Below, one piece after another: positions 16,546 to 25,558 of a stretch of DNA of 64,000 bases. The notes below the pieces were generated by a model. The model was given only the letters and a program-made list of their open reading frames with translations, was not told the DNA's origin and did not search any database. The number at the start of each line of letters is the position of its first letter. The first letter of the stretch is position 1. The stretch is from Robiginitomaculum sp. (GTDB lineage Bacteria; Pseudomonadota; Alphaproteobacteria; Caulobacterales; Maricaulaceae), in the NCBI GenBank assembly GCA_016763315.1, contig JAESTZ010000043.1, forward strand, positions 1 through 64,000, in the 5' to 3' direction. A program made the translations under genes and the position numbers.

Positions 16546-19500
16546 TTACCCCGGCAATCCAGTATTCGCGGTTTGCTCCAAACCTGCGGTTCTGCCTCGT
16601 TGTTTTAGCCGCGAGCGGTATTGTTCCAGATACGAACGCATGGTGTCGGTGGCGCCAAGGGTTCTGGCAAGGTCTTTTACCTCGACACCGCTAAGCGAGG
16701 TCTTGCTGGAGATCAGGGCAAATGCCTCTGCAGCTTTTGTCTTGGCTATTGGTTGCTGCCATTTGGCTACCAGTTCGGTAAAGCTGCTTTGATCATTGGC
16801 AAGGGCGCTGGCGATTGTTGCCCGTAATACTAAACTGGCCTCAATGTCGTTCAGGTCAGTTGGGTTATGTAAATGACGCTCAATTACCCTTACCAGAAGT
16901 CTTGATATTTTTGGCCATTCCTTGCTAGTCCATACAATATCAGCTCGCAAGAAATCGGCATCACGGGTTCTGTCCATCTCGATCAGGTCAAGCGCATGAT
17001 CGGTACGCCCCAACTCAACCAATGCTCTGGCTTCAAGCAAACGTCGTTCACGGTTTAGATCGCGAGGCAAACGGGCTTGCCTTGAGGAATGAATGGCGCG
17101 AAGGGCTTTTTCCGGTTGCTTGTCCATCAAATAGACCAATGCCAGATCGGTGGCAATTTGCGCTTTACCGATGCCATAGAGTTTTTGATCGACTTGATAT
17201 TGCAATAATTCAGCAGCTTGTGGCAGCAAATCAAAAGCAATCAGGCGATCGGCCATGCGGCGCAACATTCTATCGCCTTCTGTGCCTAATGGTGTGAAGT
17301 CTTGAAACTGATAGAACAGAGCTAAAGCCTGCACCGGATCCATAGCATCAGCACCGCCTTTTAGAAACAAGTCCTGAAAAGTCTGGTTCAGGTCCTTAAG
17401 CAATCGTCTGGCAACGGGCGAATCCGGGAACCTTCTTATGGCTAAACTCATGGCTTCCATTGCCCGGCGATAATCGCCAGCTTGTGAATAAAACGCGCCT
17501 AATGTTCTTACCGCTTCTAATTCCACTTCGTCACCGCGCCAGCGATAACGCAAGTTCTCGAGAATATCAGAGGCTTCCAGTGGTGAAATTAAATTGGCTT
17601 TTTGTTTGATGCGTGTTTGCTCGAAAATAGAACGAACTACCAGTGGTTCGTATTTAGTGGCGATAACATTGTCTAATATTTTTATAGCTTTTTCGGTCTC
17701 GCCATTTCGGTCGTGTAAATCGGCCTTGGCCATTGTTGCATCAAGTTGCGTGTGCAGGGTCAAGTTCTGTCCGAATATTTCCTGCAATTGCTGTTTGGCT
17801 GTTCCAAGATCATTAAGGTTCATTGCTGCTCTGGCAAAGGCTGTGTGAAATATTGCCTGCCATTCAGGAGTAAACAGATAAAAAGCCTCACGCCCTTTTT
17901 CAAAGTTTTGTCGCGACTCTGTCCAGTTTTCTGTTTTTGCCGCCAATAATCCCCGCCACAAGGCAGCCGATGGGTCACGGTTTAAGGTTTGTGCCGCAAA
18001 GTCTGCTTTGGCATCATCTATCCGGTTCATTTGCAAATTTGCCACGCCACGAAGCGCTCTAAACCTGGCATCTTGCACTAGCATTGGATCAAGTGCCTGA
18101 GCGAGTGATAAAGCGCCCAAGGCTTCGGCGCCAAGTTCATTGGCAATGAGAAATCTGGCCAATATCATTCGGGCTTCGGGATCGGTGTCTTCAATTGCCA
18201 CCCGTCGCAAAAGGGCGCTGTAGGTTTTATGAAAGCGGCCTTCGCCACCAAGTTTTTTCCAAGCGTCAAAATCAATGAAACCAGGTGATGCGGTAACAGC
18301 GGGATTTGCTGTTGCCAAGACAGTTTTATTGCCAGTGCTAATATTTAATGGTGTGGCAGAAGGGGTAAGAGTAAGCCCTAATGGTGATTTGATGGTCAAT
18401 AAATCGTTGGCAACTTCCACATCAAGATCATCAGCATTTATTTCAAAAGCCATTCCATGTGCTGATGGTAGGGCGGATACTTCTACAAATCGCCTTAATG
18501 TTGATATGCCGCTGGCAGGACCTGTGCCGGTGATAACTGCCAAAGTATCTCCGACCTCTTTGTCTTCAACCCATAATAAAGTGCTGGCATTGTTGAACTT
18601 TGCAGCCAGCCTGCCGGGGCCGGATCCGTCCGCTTCCCGGCGCAAGTCAATCTCGCGATTGGCAAACTCCAGTTTATCATCCAGGACAAATGTCCATTTT
18701 GAACCATTTGCATCAGGCCTCGCCTCTATCTGGCTTGCTGCTGGAATATGTATTAAAACACCAGAATATGCAGAGCCGGTAATTTGTTTGACGTCAAGAA
18801 TATGGCGATTGCCACCATTGATTAGCTCGGCCAAGTTAATTTTGGCACTTGCATCGAATATCAACCAAAGGTTCTCGCCACGGCGAAATGCAGCGGCGCC
18901 TACAGGGGCTTTCCAGTTGAATTTCAAGTGTAACGCTGTACCGGTTGCCGTAACTTGTACTGGCACTATACCCGAAGACGGCACGGGATCCGGGCGATCG
19001 GCAAATGTTGTGATCTTTACTGTATCAGGTTGTTGTTTTGGTGTTGTCTTCTGTATGGGCTGAATATCTTGTTGCTCTGACTGATATAGATCAAGAACTA
19101 TACGGGTTCCATCTCTGGTTACTCGGTGTTTATAATCAGGCTCTAGATTTACCGAGACTATGGTTTTGTTCTGGCGGTTTAGTGCCGTGATCGCCAATAA
19201 TCCGGCGGGGCGGCCAGCATTGATCGCGGCAAGGGCAGGGGCTGATGGTCTGTCAAAGACTAAATCTAGTCCATTCTCTCTATCCAAGACCCGGTACTCA
19301 ATCTGATCCGTCCAGTCAAAGCTGATTCTAGTATTATCGCTACTTTCTGCGAAGCGAACCTGTAATGGTAAAGCGGGGTTTGATCGATTTTGCCGTTTGG
19401 CTTTTTCCAACTCTTCGGAAACTCGTTTTTTGGTTTGCGCCTTTTGTTTTGCAATTTGCTCCGCTTGAGGCGAGCTAACTGCCGGAGGTGTGATTTTGCT

Positions 19501-19890
19501 GTTTAGAGCGATCAGATCAATGGCAAAAACATTAAAAGAATTTGAGGTAGCAATCTTTGCTGGCGACCTAAGGGCGATACGAATTGTTTGACCATCAGTA
19601 TCCATACGAGCCAAAGCTACTTGTTCTGGTAGGCCGTCTCGAATAATTTTAGGATTGCCAGTAAGAATTTCCGAAAAATTTACAACCAGTACACCATTAG
19701 TGATTTTGGCAGTTAAATTAACATCTTTATTGGTTACGCTTTCTGGCCAACTTACCAGGATGCGGCTATAGCCATCGCCTTTTTGTGTCGAAAATTCAAC
19801 AGGTTGCTGCGCTGATGCGGAATTTGGCACCATAATACTCATTGCCAAAAGCAGCGGTATTATACAGTTGGAAATACGCAGTAATGTCAT
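16546..19890 (-). CDS. Large exported AMIN-like / TPR-repeat protein
   Basis: An 1114-residue protein with a signal peptide (ISNCIIPLLLAMSIMVPNSASAQQ). The N-terminal half holds beta-rich stretches of AMIN type (for example VRFAESSDNTRISFDWTD and DGTRIVLDLYQ), which in other proteins bind cell-wall or exported partners. From about residue 540 to the end it is a continuous helical array with TPR-like units (ALGALSLAQALDP; NDLGTAKQQLQEIFG; LGAFYSQAGDYRRAMEAMSLAIRRFPDSP). It should act as a periplasmic scaffold. Alphaproteobacteria often carry such a gene near flagellar loci, but no specific partner can be named. The antisense frames over it are shadows. Start ATG at 19890; a degraded palindrome copy lies just upstream (about 19893-19950). 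Confidence 0.75.
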   Translation of the reverse strand: MTLLRISNCIIPLLLAMSIMVPNSASAQQPVEFSTQKGDGYSRILVSWPESVTNKDVNLTAKITNGVLVVNFSEILTGNPKIIRDGLPEQVALARMDTDGQTIRIALRSPAKIATSNSFNVFAIDLIALNSKITPPAVSSPQAEQIAKQKAQTKKRVSEELEKAKRQNRSNPALPLQVRFAESSDNTRISFDWTDQIEYRVLDRENGLDLVFDRPSAPALAAINAGRPAGLLAITALNRQNKTIVSVNLEPDYKHRVTRDGTRIVLDLYQSEQQDIQPIQKTTPKQQPDTVKITTFADRPDPVPSSGIVPVQVTATGTALHLKFNWKAPVGAAAFRRGENLWLIFDASAKINLAELINGGNRHILDVKQITGSAYSGVLIHIPAASQIEARPDANGSKWTFVLDDKLEFANREIDLRREADGSGPGRLAAKFNNASTLLWVEDKEVGDTLAVITGTGPASGISTLRRFVEVSALPSAHGMAFEINADDLDVEVANDLLTIKSPLGLTLTPSATPLNISTGNKTVLATANPAVTASPGFIDFDAWKKLGGEGRFHKTYSALLRRVAIEDTDPEARMILARFLIANELGAEALGALSLAQALDPMLVQDARFRALRGVANLQMNRIDDAKADFAAQTLNRDPSAALWRGLLAAKTENWTESRQNFEKGREAFYLFTPEWQAIFHTAFARAAMNLNDLGTAKQQLQEIFGQNLTLHTQLDATMAKADLHDRNGETEKAIKILDNVIATKYEPLVVRSIFEQTRIKQKANLISPLEASDILENLRYRWRGDEVELEAVRTLGAFYSQAGDYRRAMEAMSLAIRRFPDSPVARRLLKDLNQTFQDLFLKGGADAMDPVQALALFYQFQDFTPLGTEGDRMLRRMADRLIAFDLLPQAAELLQYQVDQKLYGIGKAQIATDLALVYLMDKQPEKALRAIHSSRQARLPRDLNRERRLLEARALVELGRTDHALDLIEMDRTRDADFLRADIVWTSKEWPKISRLLVRVIERHLHNPTDLNDIEASLVLRATIASALANDQSSFTELVAKWQQPIAKTKAAEAFALISSKTSLSGVEVKDLARTLGATDTMRSYLEQYRSRLKQRGRTAGLEQTANTGLPG

Positions 19891-19892
19891 TT

Positions 19893-19950
19893 CATCAACC
19901 CAAAAGTGGCCGGCACCGAAACAACGGAACCAATTCTTGGTTAAGTCTAG
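19893..19950. repeat. Degenerate hairpin-2 palindrome
   Basis: Reads CATCAACCCAAAAGTGG, then GGCACCG, then TTCTTGGTTAAGTCTAG, in the order and spacing of the hairpin-2 unit seen intact at 55930-55973, but with many mismatches. It lies immediately upstream of the TPR gene start. Confidence 0.35.
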
Positions 19951-20017
19951 CCAAACAGGGTTAAGCAGGAGTTAGAGAAATGTTGTTAAATTTTATTTAT
20001 GTTTTATTTTTGCGATC

Positions 20018-20105
20018 CATCAACTTATCCAAAAACCGTCCTCAAAAGCCAAGCTTTAGCATTGCGATAGGGCAAACTAAAACTTTCCCACTTTTTGGGT
20101 CGATG
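20018..20105. repeat. Hairpin-2 palindrome with about 45-bp insertion
   Basis: Outer arms CATCAACTTATCCAAAAACC and CCCACTTTTTGGGTCGATG match intact copies at 27164-27207 and 55930-55973. The centre is expanded by roughly 45 bp (20041-20085) that I do not recognise elsewhere in the window. Located between two tandem minus-strand genes, next to a terminator. Confidence 0.6.
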
Positions 20106-20113
20106 GAGTACAC

Positions 20114-20146
20114 AAAAAAGGGCCAAGCAAAAGCTTGACCCTTTTA
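20114..20146 (-). terminator. Rho-independent terminator of the TonB receptor gene
   Basis: Reading the minus strand, AAGGGTCAAGC, loop TTTT, GCTTGGCCCTT, then a run of T. The 11-bp stem has one G-T wobble. It begins about 20 bp after the receptor's stop codon. Confidence 0.85.
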
Positions 20147-20166
20147 AAAGATATATTGTCAGGAAC

Positions 20167-22599
20167 TTAGAACTTGCCGCGAACCGTTGCGCCCCAAATT
20201 CTTGGTGCACCGGGGAACATGCTAAATGCGTTAGCTCCAGCCAAAGGTGTGTCGAATGCAACCTGCATATAGTCCTGATTAAGAACATTTTTGCCCCAAA
20301 TTTCTACAGACCAGCCATCATCAGCTTCGGCGATTGTAAATCTGGTGTTGAATGTAGCAAAACCATCTTGGCGCTTGGCAGCATCAAGATCAGAACCTGT
20401 GTTGTATGATGAAACTGCACGCCCATCTACATGAACACGCCATACCATATTTGCGCCCAATGGTTGCTCATAGGTTATGGCTGCATTTGCATACAATCTA
20501 GGTGATAAGGACATTTGCTGTCCTGACAGATTGGCGGGTGTTCCAACTTCAGTACCGTAGCGAGTGTCTGAATAAGTCATTCCGCCTTGGATCGTTAGGC
20601 CGTCAATGTTCGGTAGGAATAATAGTTCCACCTCAACACCATCAGATTTTACTGTTGGTACGGAGTTAACCACGAAAGATGTTCCAGTGAATGTATTAAG
20701 CTGGAAATCGTTGAACCGTGAGGAGAAGGCTGTGATATTAAATAGCAGAGAATTGTCAAACCCTTCTGTTTTTAGGCCAACTTCAAAAGTGTCCACAGTT
20801 TCCGGAGCAAATCTGGTATCCCATGCAGCTAATGTGCCCGGTGTTGCACCGGTGTCAAACGCGCGATCAAGGTTCAAACCACCGGCCTTGAAGCCTCTGG
20901 CATAAGAAGCGTAGATCATCGCGTCATCATTTAGTCTGAAAGCTGCTTTAGCAGTACCGGACAGCTCGCTTGAATCGATGTTTTGAGCGCGTGCTGCGCC
21001 GTCAAGACCGGATCTTGCCCATGGCAAGCAAACAAGACCGACAACAGGTGCTATTGCACCCGCTCCACCGGCAATTGCGCCGGAAATCGGATCAATACCG
21101 AATAGACCTTCAAATGCTGCACAACCTGGTGCATTTGTTGTAAATGTCGCATTTACGTCTTTGTTCTCATTAGTCCAGCGCAAACCACCGGTCAATGAAA
21201 GCTGATCAGTTACCTGCCAAGTGTTATGGGTAAACAAGGCGAAAGTCTTGGCTGTATGCAAATAAATGTCTTGTAACATTCCTTGATCTGCTGGCAAGTT
21301 AGTGCCAAACGGTAAACCGGTAAAGGCAGACACTTGCGCAGGGTTGGTACCACCTGAAAGTAATAGGCCAAGGTACGTTTCATAAGCTGCACCGAATTTA
21401 AAAGTATCACGGCGCTCCAGTTTTTCATTCATGTAGAAGCCACCGAACAACCAGTCAACATTGCCTGTTGACCCGGCAATCCGTAGTTCCTGGGTGAAGG
21501 TATCAAACTCGTTACCATTGCTGCCATCACTTGGGCGATAGGCAATATCAGCATTGGTATAATCTATGTCCTGTCCTTGAACATTCTGCCAGTTGCGATA
21601 GGCGGTGATAGAGGTAACGGTACCCCATTCTGCGTCCCAATCCATTTGTGCCGAAATACCTCTTTCGTCAACTTTCTGACCGATTTCACGATTGTAATAT
21701 GCGGTGTAAGAGTCACGAGCCAACGATCGCGGCGTAGTCGCATCGGTGTTAATTGGATAGCCTGCGCCGCCAATAGCATTAACTAGCAAAGATGAAGTGG
21801 TTACCGAAATAGGGACACCGGAACAACAATTCTCATCGCGTTCACTATAATCACCGATAATATTCATTTTGAAATTATCGTTCGGAGTGAATTCCAGTTG
21901 GCCACGAGCTGTAAATACATCTTGGTCGTATGAATCACCGCCCAATGGAGCTGCATTTACCACATACCCGTCCCGTTGACGTTTGGCCACATATAGTCTG
22001 AAGGCTGCTGTATCAGCGTCGTTTAGGGGGCCGGTTACAAACAGTGAGCCGCCTTTGCCGCCATAATTACTAATAGTTGCCTCAGCGCCGAAAGACGTTT
22101 CGTATTCAGGGCCTTTTGTGATTACACTTAATGCACCAGCCGAGGTGTTTTTACCAAACAAGGTGCCTTGTGGGCCACGAAGTAATTCAATGCGTTCAAT
22201 CTCGCCAAGGTCACCAAAACCAACCGAGTTGCGCGAACGATATACACCATCAATAAAAATACCGGCTGAACTTTCCAGACCGGTATTATCACCAACTGTA
22301 CCCACGCCGCGAATGCGAACCGTGGTTGAAGCTTCGCTTGAGGTTGATGTTACCATCAGACCAGGTGCAATAGCGATCAGGTCTTTAATGTCCTGAACAC
22401 CAGAGTTTTTCATAATTTCCTCACCGAAAGAGACTACGGCCACAGGAATGTCTTGTTGGTTTTGTTCACGTTTTTGGGCTGTTACGACTATTTCATCGAC
22501 GGCTCTGCGCTCTTGCGCCTGAGCAATAGTCGGCGCCATTAAAATGGCTAGTGATCCGGCACTTAATAGTGCCAAACGTGAGTTGGGAAGGAATTTCAT
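20167..22599 (-). CDS. TonB-dependent outer-membrane receptor
   Basis: Active-transport beta-barrel of the outer membrane, driven by TonB-ExbBD. The 810 residues start with a signal peptide (ALLSAGSLAILMAPTIAQAQ), followed by a TonB-box-like DEIVVTAQKRE and a plug domain (IPVAVVSFGEEIMKNSGVQDIKDL; DGVYRSRNSVGFGDLGEIERIELLRGPQGTLFGKNTSAGA), and end in the aromatic barrel terminus (RIWGATVRGKF). This proteorhodopsin-era 'DEIVVTAQKREQ' class is very common in marine and sphingomonad-like alphaproteobacteria and covers siderophore, sugar and vitamin importers. The substrate cannot be inferred, as no periplasmic or ABC partner is adjacent. GGAG lies 7 bases before the ATG. Confidence 0.93.
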   Translation of the reverse strand: MKFLPNSRLALLSAGSLAILMAPTIAQAQERRAVDEIVVTAQKREQNQQDIPVAVVSFGEEIMKNSGVQDIKDLIAIAPGLMVTSTSSEASTTVRIRGVGTVGDNTGLESSAGIFIDGVYRSRNSVGFGDLGEIERIELLRGPQGTLFGKNTSAGALSVITKGPEYETSFGAEATISNYGGKGGSLFVTGPLNDADTAAFRLYVAKRQRDGYVVNAAPLGGDSYDQDVFTARGQLEFTPNDNFKMNIIGDYSERDENCCSGVPISVTTSSLLVNAIGGAGYPINTDATTPRSLARDSYTAYYNREIGQKVDERGISAQMDWDAEWGTVTSITAYRNWQNVQGQDIDYTNADIAYRPSDGSNGNEFDTFTQELRIAGSTGNVDWLFGGFYMNEKLERRDTFKFGAAYETYLGLLLSGGTNPAQVSAFTGLPFGTNLPADQGMLQDIYLHTAKTFALFTHNTWQVTDQLSLTGGLRWTNENKDVNATFTTNAPGCAAFEGLFGIDPISGAIAGGAGAIAPVVGLVCLPWARSGLDGAARAQNIDSSELSGTAKAAFRLNDDAMIYASYARGFKAGGLNLDRAFDTGATPGTLAAWDTRFAPETVDTFEVGLKTEGFDNSLLFNITAFSSRFNDFQLNTFTGTSFVVNSVPTVKSDGVEVELLFLPNIDGLTIQGGMTYSDTRYGTEVGTPANLSGQQMSLSPRLYANAAITYEQPLGANMVWRVHVDGRAVSSYNTGSDLDAAKRQDGFATFNTRFTIAEADDGWSVEIWGKNVLNQDYMQVAFDTPLAGANAFSMFPGAPRIWGATVRGKF

Positions 22600-22969
22600 T
22601 TGTTTCTCCGTTTTTTAAACAGTAAATTTACAGTGGAATAGACTTGCTTGTGTCTGTTTAGTTTGAATTGCAAGCTTCGTAACTGACTTTGAAATTGAGA
22701 GCTATTATATTTTGTATAACCAAGTGAATCATTGGTCTTTTTTTACGAAATGTGGCATTTTTAACGACAATTCATCTCCTCTGCGACAAAATGCCATACT
22801 ATGACTGGTTGTAAATTGTCGATTGCCTCCAAATATGTTATATTATGGCGCACGGATCGGGTTTTTCGGTTCCGGTTCTGATTTGCTCTTGCTTGTTTTC
22901 GGGTAGTTTGTTGATTTTGCTTTGCTCGAATTCTACGCAAGTTATTTGCTTGGTAGTCGGAGAATGAAA
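22600..22969. other. Gene-free AT-rich divergent promoter region
   Basis: About 370 bp between the divergent TonB receptor and cyclopropane synthase genes. It is AT-rich, with several TATA-like stretches (for example near 22839-22848), and must contain both promoters. A TTG-initiated extension of the synthase frame enters it, but no conserved protein sequence is encoded. I see no hairpin repeat or RNA gene here. Confidence 0.5.
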
Positions 22970-24196
22970 ATGCAAAATAATTTACAAAAAAAATCTTTGA
23001 TTGTGGATGTTAAAAGTTCCGGTGGACGATTACCGCGTCTGTTGACGAAAATGAAATTGATCAAACAAGGACGGCTCAAACTGGTTTTACCTGATGGTGA
23101 AGCTGTTGTTTATGGGGCAGATGAGGCTGGAACAATGGCCGACATGCAGGTTTATGATTGGCGGGTGTTTAAGGATATAATAGCCCATGGAGATATCGGG
23201 CTTGGTGAAAATTATGTCAAAGGCTTGTGGGATGCCAGTGACTTAAAAGTTTTGATGCGAGTGATAGTTGAAAACATTACTGTTTTCGAGAAACATGTTC
23301 GCGGTAATTGGGTCTTTAGAACCGCAAGTGCTTTGAGGAATAAATTCAAGCCTAATACTCTACAAAACAGCCGGCAAAATGTGCAAGTTCATTATGATCT
23401 CGGCAATGATTTTTACCGGCTTTGGTTGGATAAAGGCATGACTTATTCCAGTGCCTTGTTTGAAGGGGATCCGTCCATATCGCTTAAAAACGCGCAAAAG
23501 GCCAAGTATCAAAGAATATTAGACAGGCTGTCTCCTGCGCCAGATGATCATATTCTGGAAATTGGCTGTGGTTGGGGTGGGTTTATGGAAGACTCTGCCA
23601 GCAAAGGTCTTCGTGTTACCGGCGTAACATTAGCTGATGAGCAAGCTTCATGGGCAAAGCAGCGTCTGGCCAAGGCTGGGCTGGATAAGTTGGCCGAAGT
23701 GCGGTTACAGGACTACCGAGAAATTGACGAACAATATGATCATATCGTTTCCATCGGCATGTTCGAACATGTTGGTGAGGCCTATTGGAACCAGTATATG
23801 AGCGCAGTTTATAACTATTTAAAACCCGGCGGCAAAGCAATGATCCAAACAATAATTGTCAGGGAGGATTTGTTTGAGGGTTATCGCAAAAGCAGTGATT
23901 TTATTCGAGAGTATATTTTCCCCGGTGGAATGCTGCCTTCACGTAAACATTTTGAACAAGAAGCGAAAAAGGCCAGACTTGTTGTCAATGATGTTTTTCA
24001 CTTCGGCAGGGATTATGCCATCACACTAGAGAACTGGTTGGAAGAGTTTGACAAAAACCTAGCCAAAATAAAGTCTCTTGGATTTGATGATGAATTTATC
24101 CGCAAATGGCGGTTTTATCTTGCAAGTTGCGCCGCAATGTTTCGCGGCGGCAGAATTGATGTAATGCAAGTCGAACTACAAAAACCAGAAGAATAA
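22970..24196 (+). CDS. cfa: Cyclopropane-fatty-acyl-phospholipid synthase
   Basis: Transfers a methylene group from S-adenosylmethionine to the double bond of phospholipid acyl chains at the membrane surface. The 408-residue product contains VHYDLGNDFYRLWLDKGMTYS, the SAM motif LEIGCGWGGF, GVTLADEQ, and the IGMFEHVGEAYW and QTIIVRE motifs of CFA synthases; cysteine and glutamate ligands of the bicarbonate site lie in these blocks. The ATG at 22970 is chosen because a CGGAG ribosome-binding site precedes it by 7 bases; ATG 22964 is too close to it. It is followed at 30 bp by the DUF2933 gene, a pairing that may be functional. Together with the desaturase it implies active control of acyl-chain structure. 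Confidence 0.9.
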   Translation: MQNNLQKKSLIVDVKSSGGRLPRLLTKMKLIKQGRLKLVLPDGEAVVYGADEAGTMADMQVYDWRVFKDIIAHGDIGLGENYVKGLWDASDLKVLMRVIVENITVFEKHVRGNWVFRTASALRNKFKPNTLQNSRQNVQVHYDLGNDFYRLWLDKGMTYSSALFEGDPSISLKNAQKAKYQRILDRLSPAPDDHILEIGCGWGGFMEDSASKGLRVTGVTLADEQASWAKQRLAKAGLDKLAEVRLQDYREIDEQYDHIVSIGMFEHVGEAYWNQYMSAVYNYLKPGGKAMIQTIIVREDLFEGYRKSSDFIREYIFPGGMLPSRKHFEQEAKKARLVVNDVFHFGRDYAITLENWLEEFDKNLAKIKSLGFDDEFIRKWRFYLASCAAMFRGGRIDVMQVELQKPEE

Positions 24197-24226
24197 TTTT
24201 TAAGCCTAGTTCTATAGGAGGCAATA

Positions 24227-24445
24227 ATGGATCATAGTGAAAAACATAAAAATGTTACCCACAAAAAACGGCAATGGTTCAAGACACCGCTTGGCATACT
24301 TGCGTTATTCATTTTGGTCTCCATTGGCGTAGTGTTGTATTTAGAATATGGCACAATAATCGGCTTTAGCTGGATTTGGCTGGTGTTTTTGCTTTGTCCG
24401 TTATTGCATATATTTATGCATGGCGGACATGGAGATAAGCATTAG
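24227..24445 (+). CDS. DUF2933-type small membrane protein
   Basis: A 72-residue protein: basic, histidine-containing N-terminus (DHSEKHKNVTHKKRQ), two hydrophobic segments (about 22-42 and 47-64), and a His/Gly tail HIFMHGGHGDKH. This matches my recollection of the DUF2933 family, which often occurs in metal-resistance gene neighbourhoods; function is unknown. A strong ATAGGAGG site lies 7 bases before the ATG. It is probably cotranscribed with the synthase upstream and the CC-motif peptide downstream. Confidence 0.75.
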   Translation: MDHSEKHKNVTHKKRQWFKTPLGILALFILVSIGVVLYLEYGTIIGFSWIWLVFLLCPLLHIFMHGGHGDKH

Positions 24446-24484
24446 CAGCTTCAAACTAACGGCAAAATTTAAGGAGAATTAAAT

Positions 24485-24661
24485 ATGACAAAAACAAATC
24501 ATGAAAAGAAATCATGCTGCGGTGGTAGCCGTAAGCCGGCAACAGAACAATTAATTCCGGCGGCTGAAATTGCGTCAACCTGCTGTCAGGGCAAGCATGG
24601 CCAAAGTCGCAAAGAAACTGAAACGGTAACAACTGGTTGTTGTGGCGGTAAAAGAGACTAA
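24485..24661 (+). CDS. 58-residue protein with three CC motifs
   Basis: A short cytoplasmic-looking protein with three evenly spaced Cys-Cys pairs: CCGG at 11-14, CC at 33-34 and CCGG at 52-55, in a lysine- and threonine-rich background without hydrophobic segments. AAGGAG lies 8 bases before the ATG, which supports translation. The spacing invites metal (copper, mercury, zinc) binding, but this is inference. It is 39 bp downstream of the DUF2933 gene, and the sigma/anti-sigma/sensor operon that may respond to metals converges on it. Confidence 0.7.
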   Translation: MTKTNHEKKSCCGGSRKPATEQLIPAAEIASTCCQGKHGQSRKETETVTTGCCGGKRD

Positions 24662-24725
24662 GAGTTATTTAGTCGGCCACTTTTGGAAAAAGATATAGAC
24701 TCGTACTTTAACACGGTACGGATTA

Positions 24726-25202
24726 TTACCTATTTCGCAGTCGTGGTTGGCTCATTGCCTTTACCGCCTTTCGCCTAGTATCAAAATCAAGGCCGATCAG
24801 TATTTCCAAAATCAACGCTTGACCATTTGTCGATGCGCGGTTTTCAGCGTGCCTTAATTTACCAAGTTCAGTTTTTATAGCTTGATGATCCAATTCTTCG
24901 GCTAACAATAAGAGATAGATTTGCCGGCGTAATTTACGCACTTGCCGTGCATTTTTGCGATACTCACCGCTATTTTTTACCATAAGTTCCCGGGCTTTTT
25001 TTCTGTCTTCCGGTGGTAAAGCCCGTAAAAACCCGGCGCCATTAAACGAGCTATTGCCGAGTCTGGGCGTTGTTGTTGTGGATTGTGACGTGACTTTATT
25101 TTGTTTGCTGGCGATAAACATGCCGGCCATGCCACCTACCATCAGCAAGTTTATTGCCAAAGATAAAATCAATATCCAGATAAAACCACGATTTAAAGTC
25201 AT
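24726..25202 (-). CDS. Periplasmic metal-sensor-like protein (CnrX/ZraP type)
   Basis: A 158-residue protein anchored by one N-terminal helix (GFIWILILSLAINLLMVGGMAGMFI), with the rest periplasmic and strongly helical and basic (RKKARELMVKNSGEYRKNARQVRKLRRQIYLLLL). Size, anchor and helical-hairpin layout fit the 'heavy-metal resistance / periplasmic sensor' family; the classic LTxxQ motif is not obvious, and FLRALPPEDRKKA stands in its place. Its start overlaps the anti-sigma stop (ATGA), and its place as third gene of a sigma/anti-sigma/sensor operon mirrors cnrYXH-type systems in a different order. Metal ligands were not identified. Confidence 0.7.
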   Translation of the reverse strand: MTLNRGFIWILILSLAINLLMVGGMAGMFIASKQNKVTSQSTTTTPRLGNSSFNGAGFLRALPPEDRKKARELMVKNSGEYRKNARQVRKLRRQIYLLLLAEELDHQAIKTELGKLRHAENRASTNGQALILEILIGLDFDTRRKAVKAMSQPRLRNR

Positions 25203-25555
25203 GTCTCTGCCTCTATTTCAAAAATAAACGAGTTGTTGGAAAAAGCTCCAGAAATCACATCAACAGCATCTTGTTGGTTCTGGTATATTTCGGCTCCCGC
25301 ATAACCGCTAACACCACCGATCATGAGAATGGCAAAAACACTGGCCATAGCTATGGCATACTTATGCTGGTTTTTGCCGAACAGCAATTCAAACATAGCC
25401 GGCAGGCTTGCTTGTTGATTGCGTGAATATGGATTGAACGAACGTAAAACCTTGCCCGCCAATGGTTCGCTTGCTTGATGCGCAGGTAATTTCGACAGCA
25501 ATTCATTTAATGCCCTGTCTTGTTTGTTTTCAGCTTTCATTTTCTCATTCTCCAT
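25199..25555 (-). CDS. Probable membrane anti-sigma factor
   Basis: A 118-residue protein with a charged cytoplasmic N-terminus (about 1-70, ALNELLSKLPAHQASEPLAGKVLRSF), one membrane helix (YAIAMASVFAILMIGGVSGYAGA) and a short periplasmic tail. No zinc-binding HxxxCxxC motif is seen, so it is not a ZAS-type anti-sigma. The assignment rests on position, three bases after the ECF sigma gene, and on topology. It presumably holds the sigma factor at the membrane until the sensor signals. Confidence 0.65.
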   Translation of the reverse strand: MENEKMKAENKQDRALNELLSKLPAHQASEPLAGKVLRSFNPYSRNQQASLPAMFELLFGKNQHKYAIAMASVFAILMIGGVSGYAGAEIYQNQQDAVDVISGAFSNNSFIFEIEAET

Positions 25556-25558
25556 AAT

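Noticed and set aside
18275-19063. 262-codon plus-strand frame
   Set aside because: It lies wholly antisense to the AMIN/TPR gene, has no ribosome-binding site, and its translation is low in complexity and matches nothing. Shadow of a codon-biased gene.
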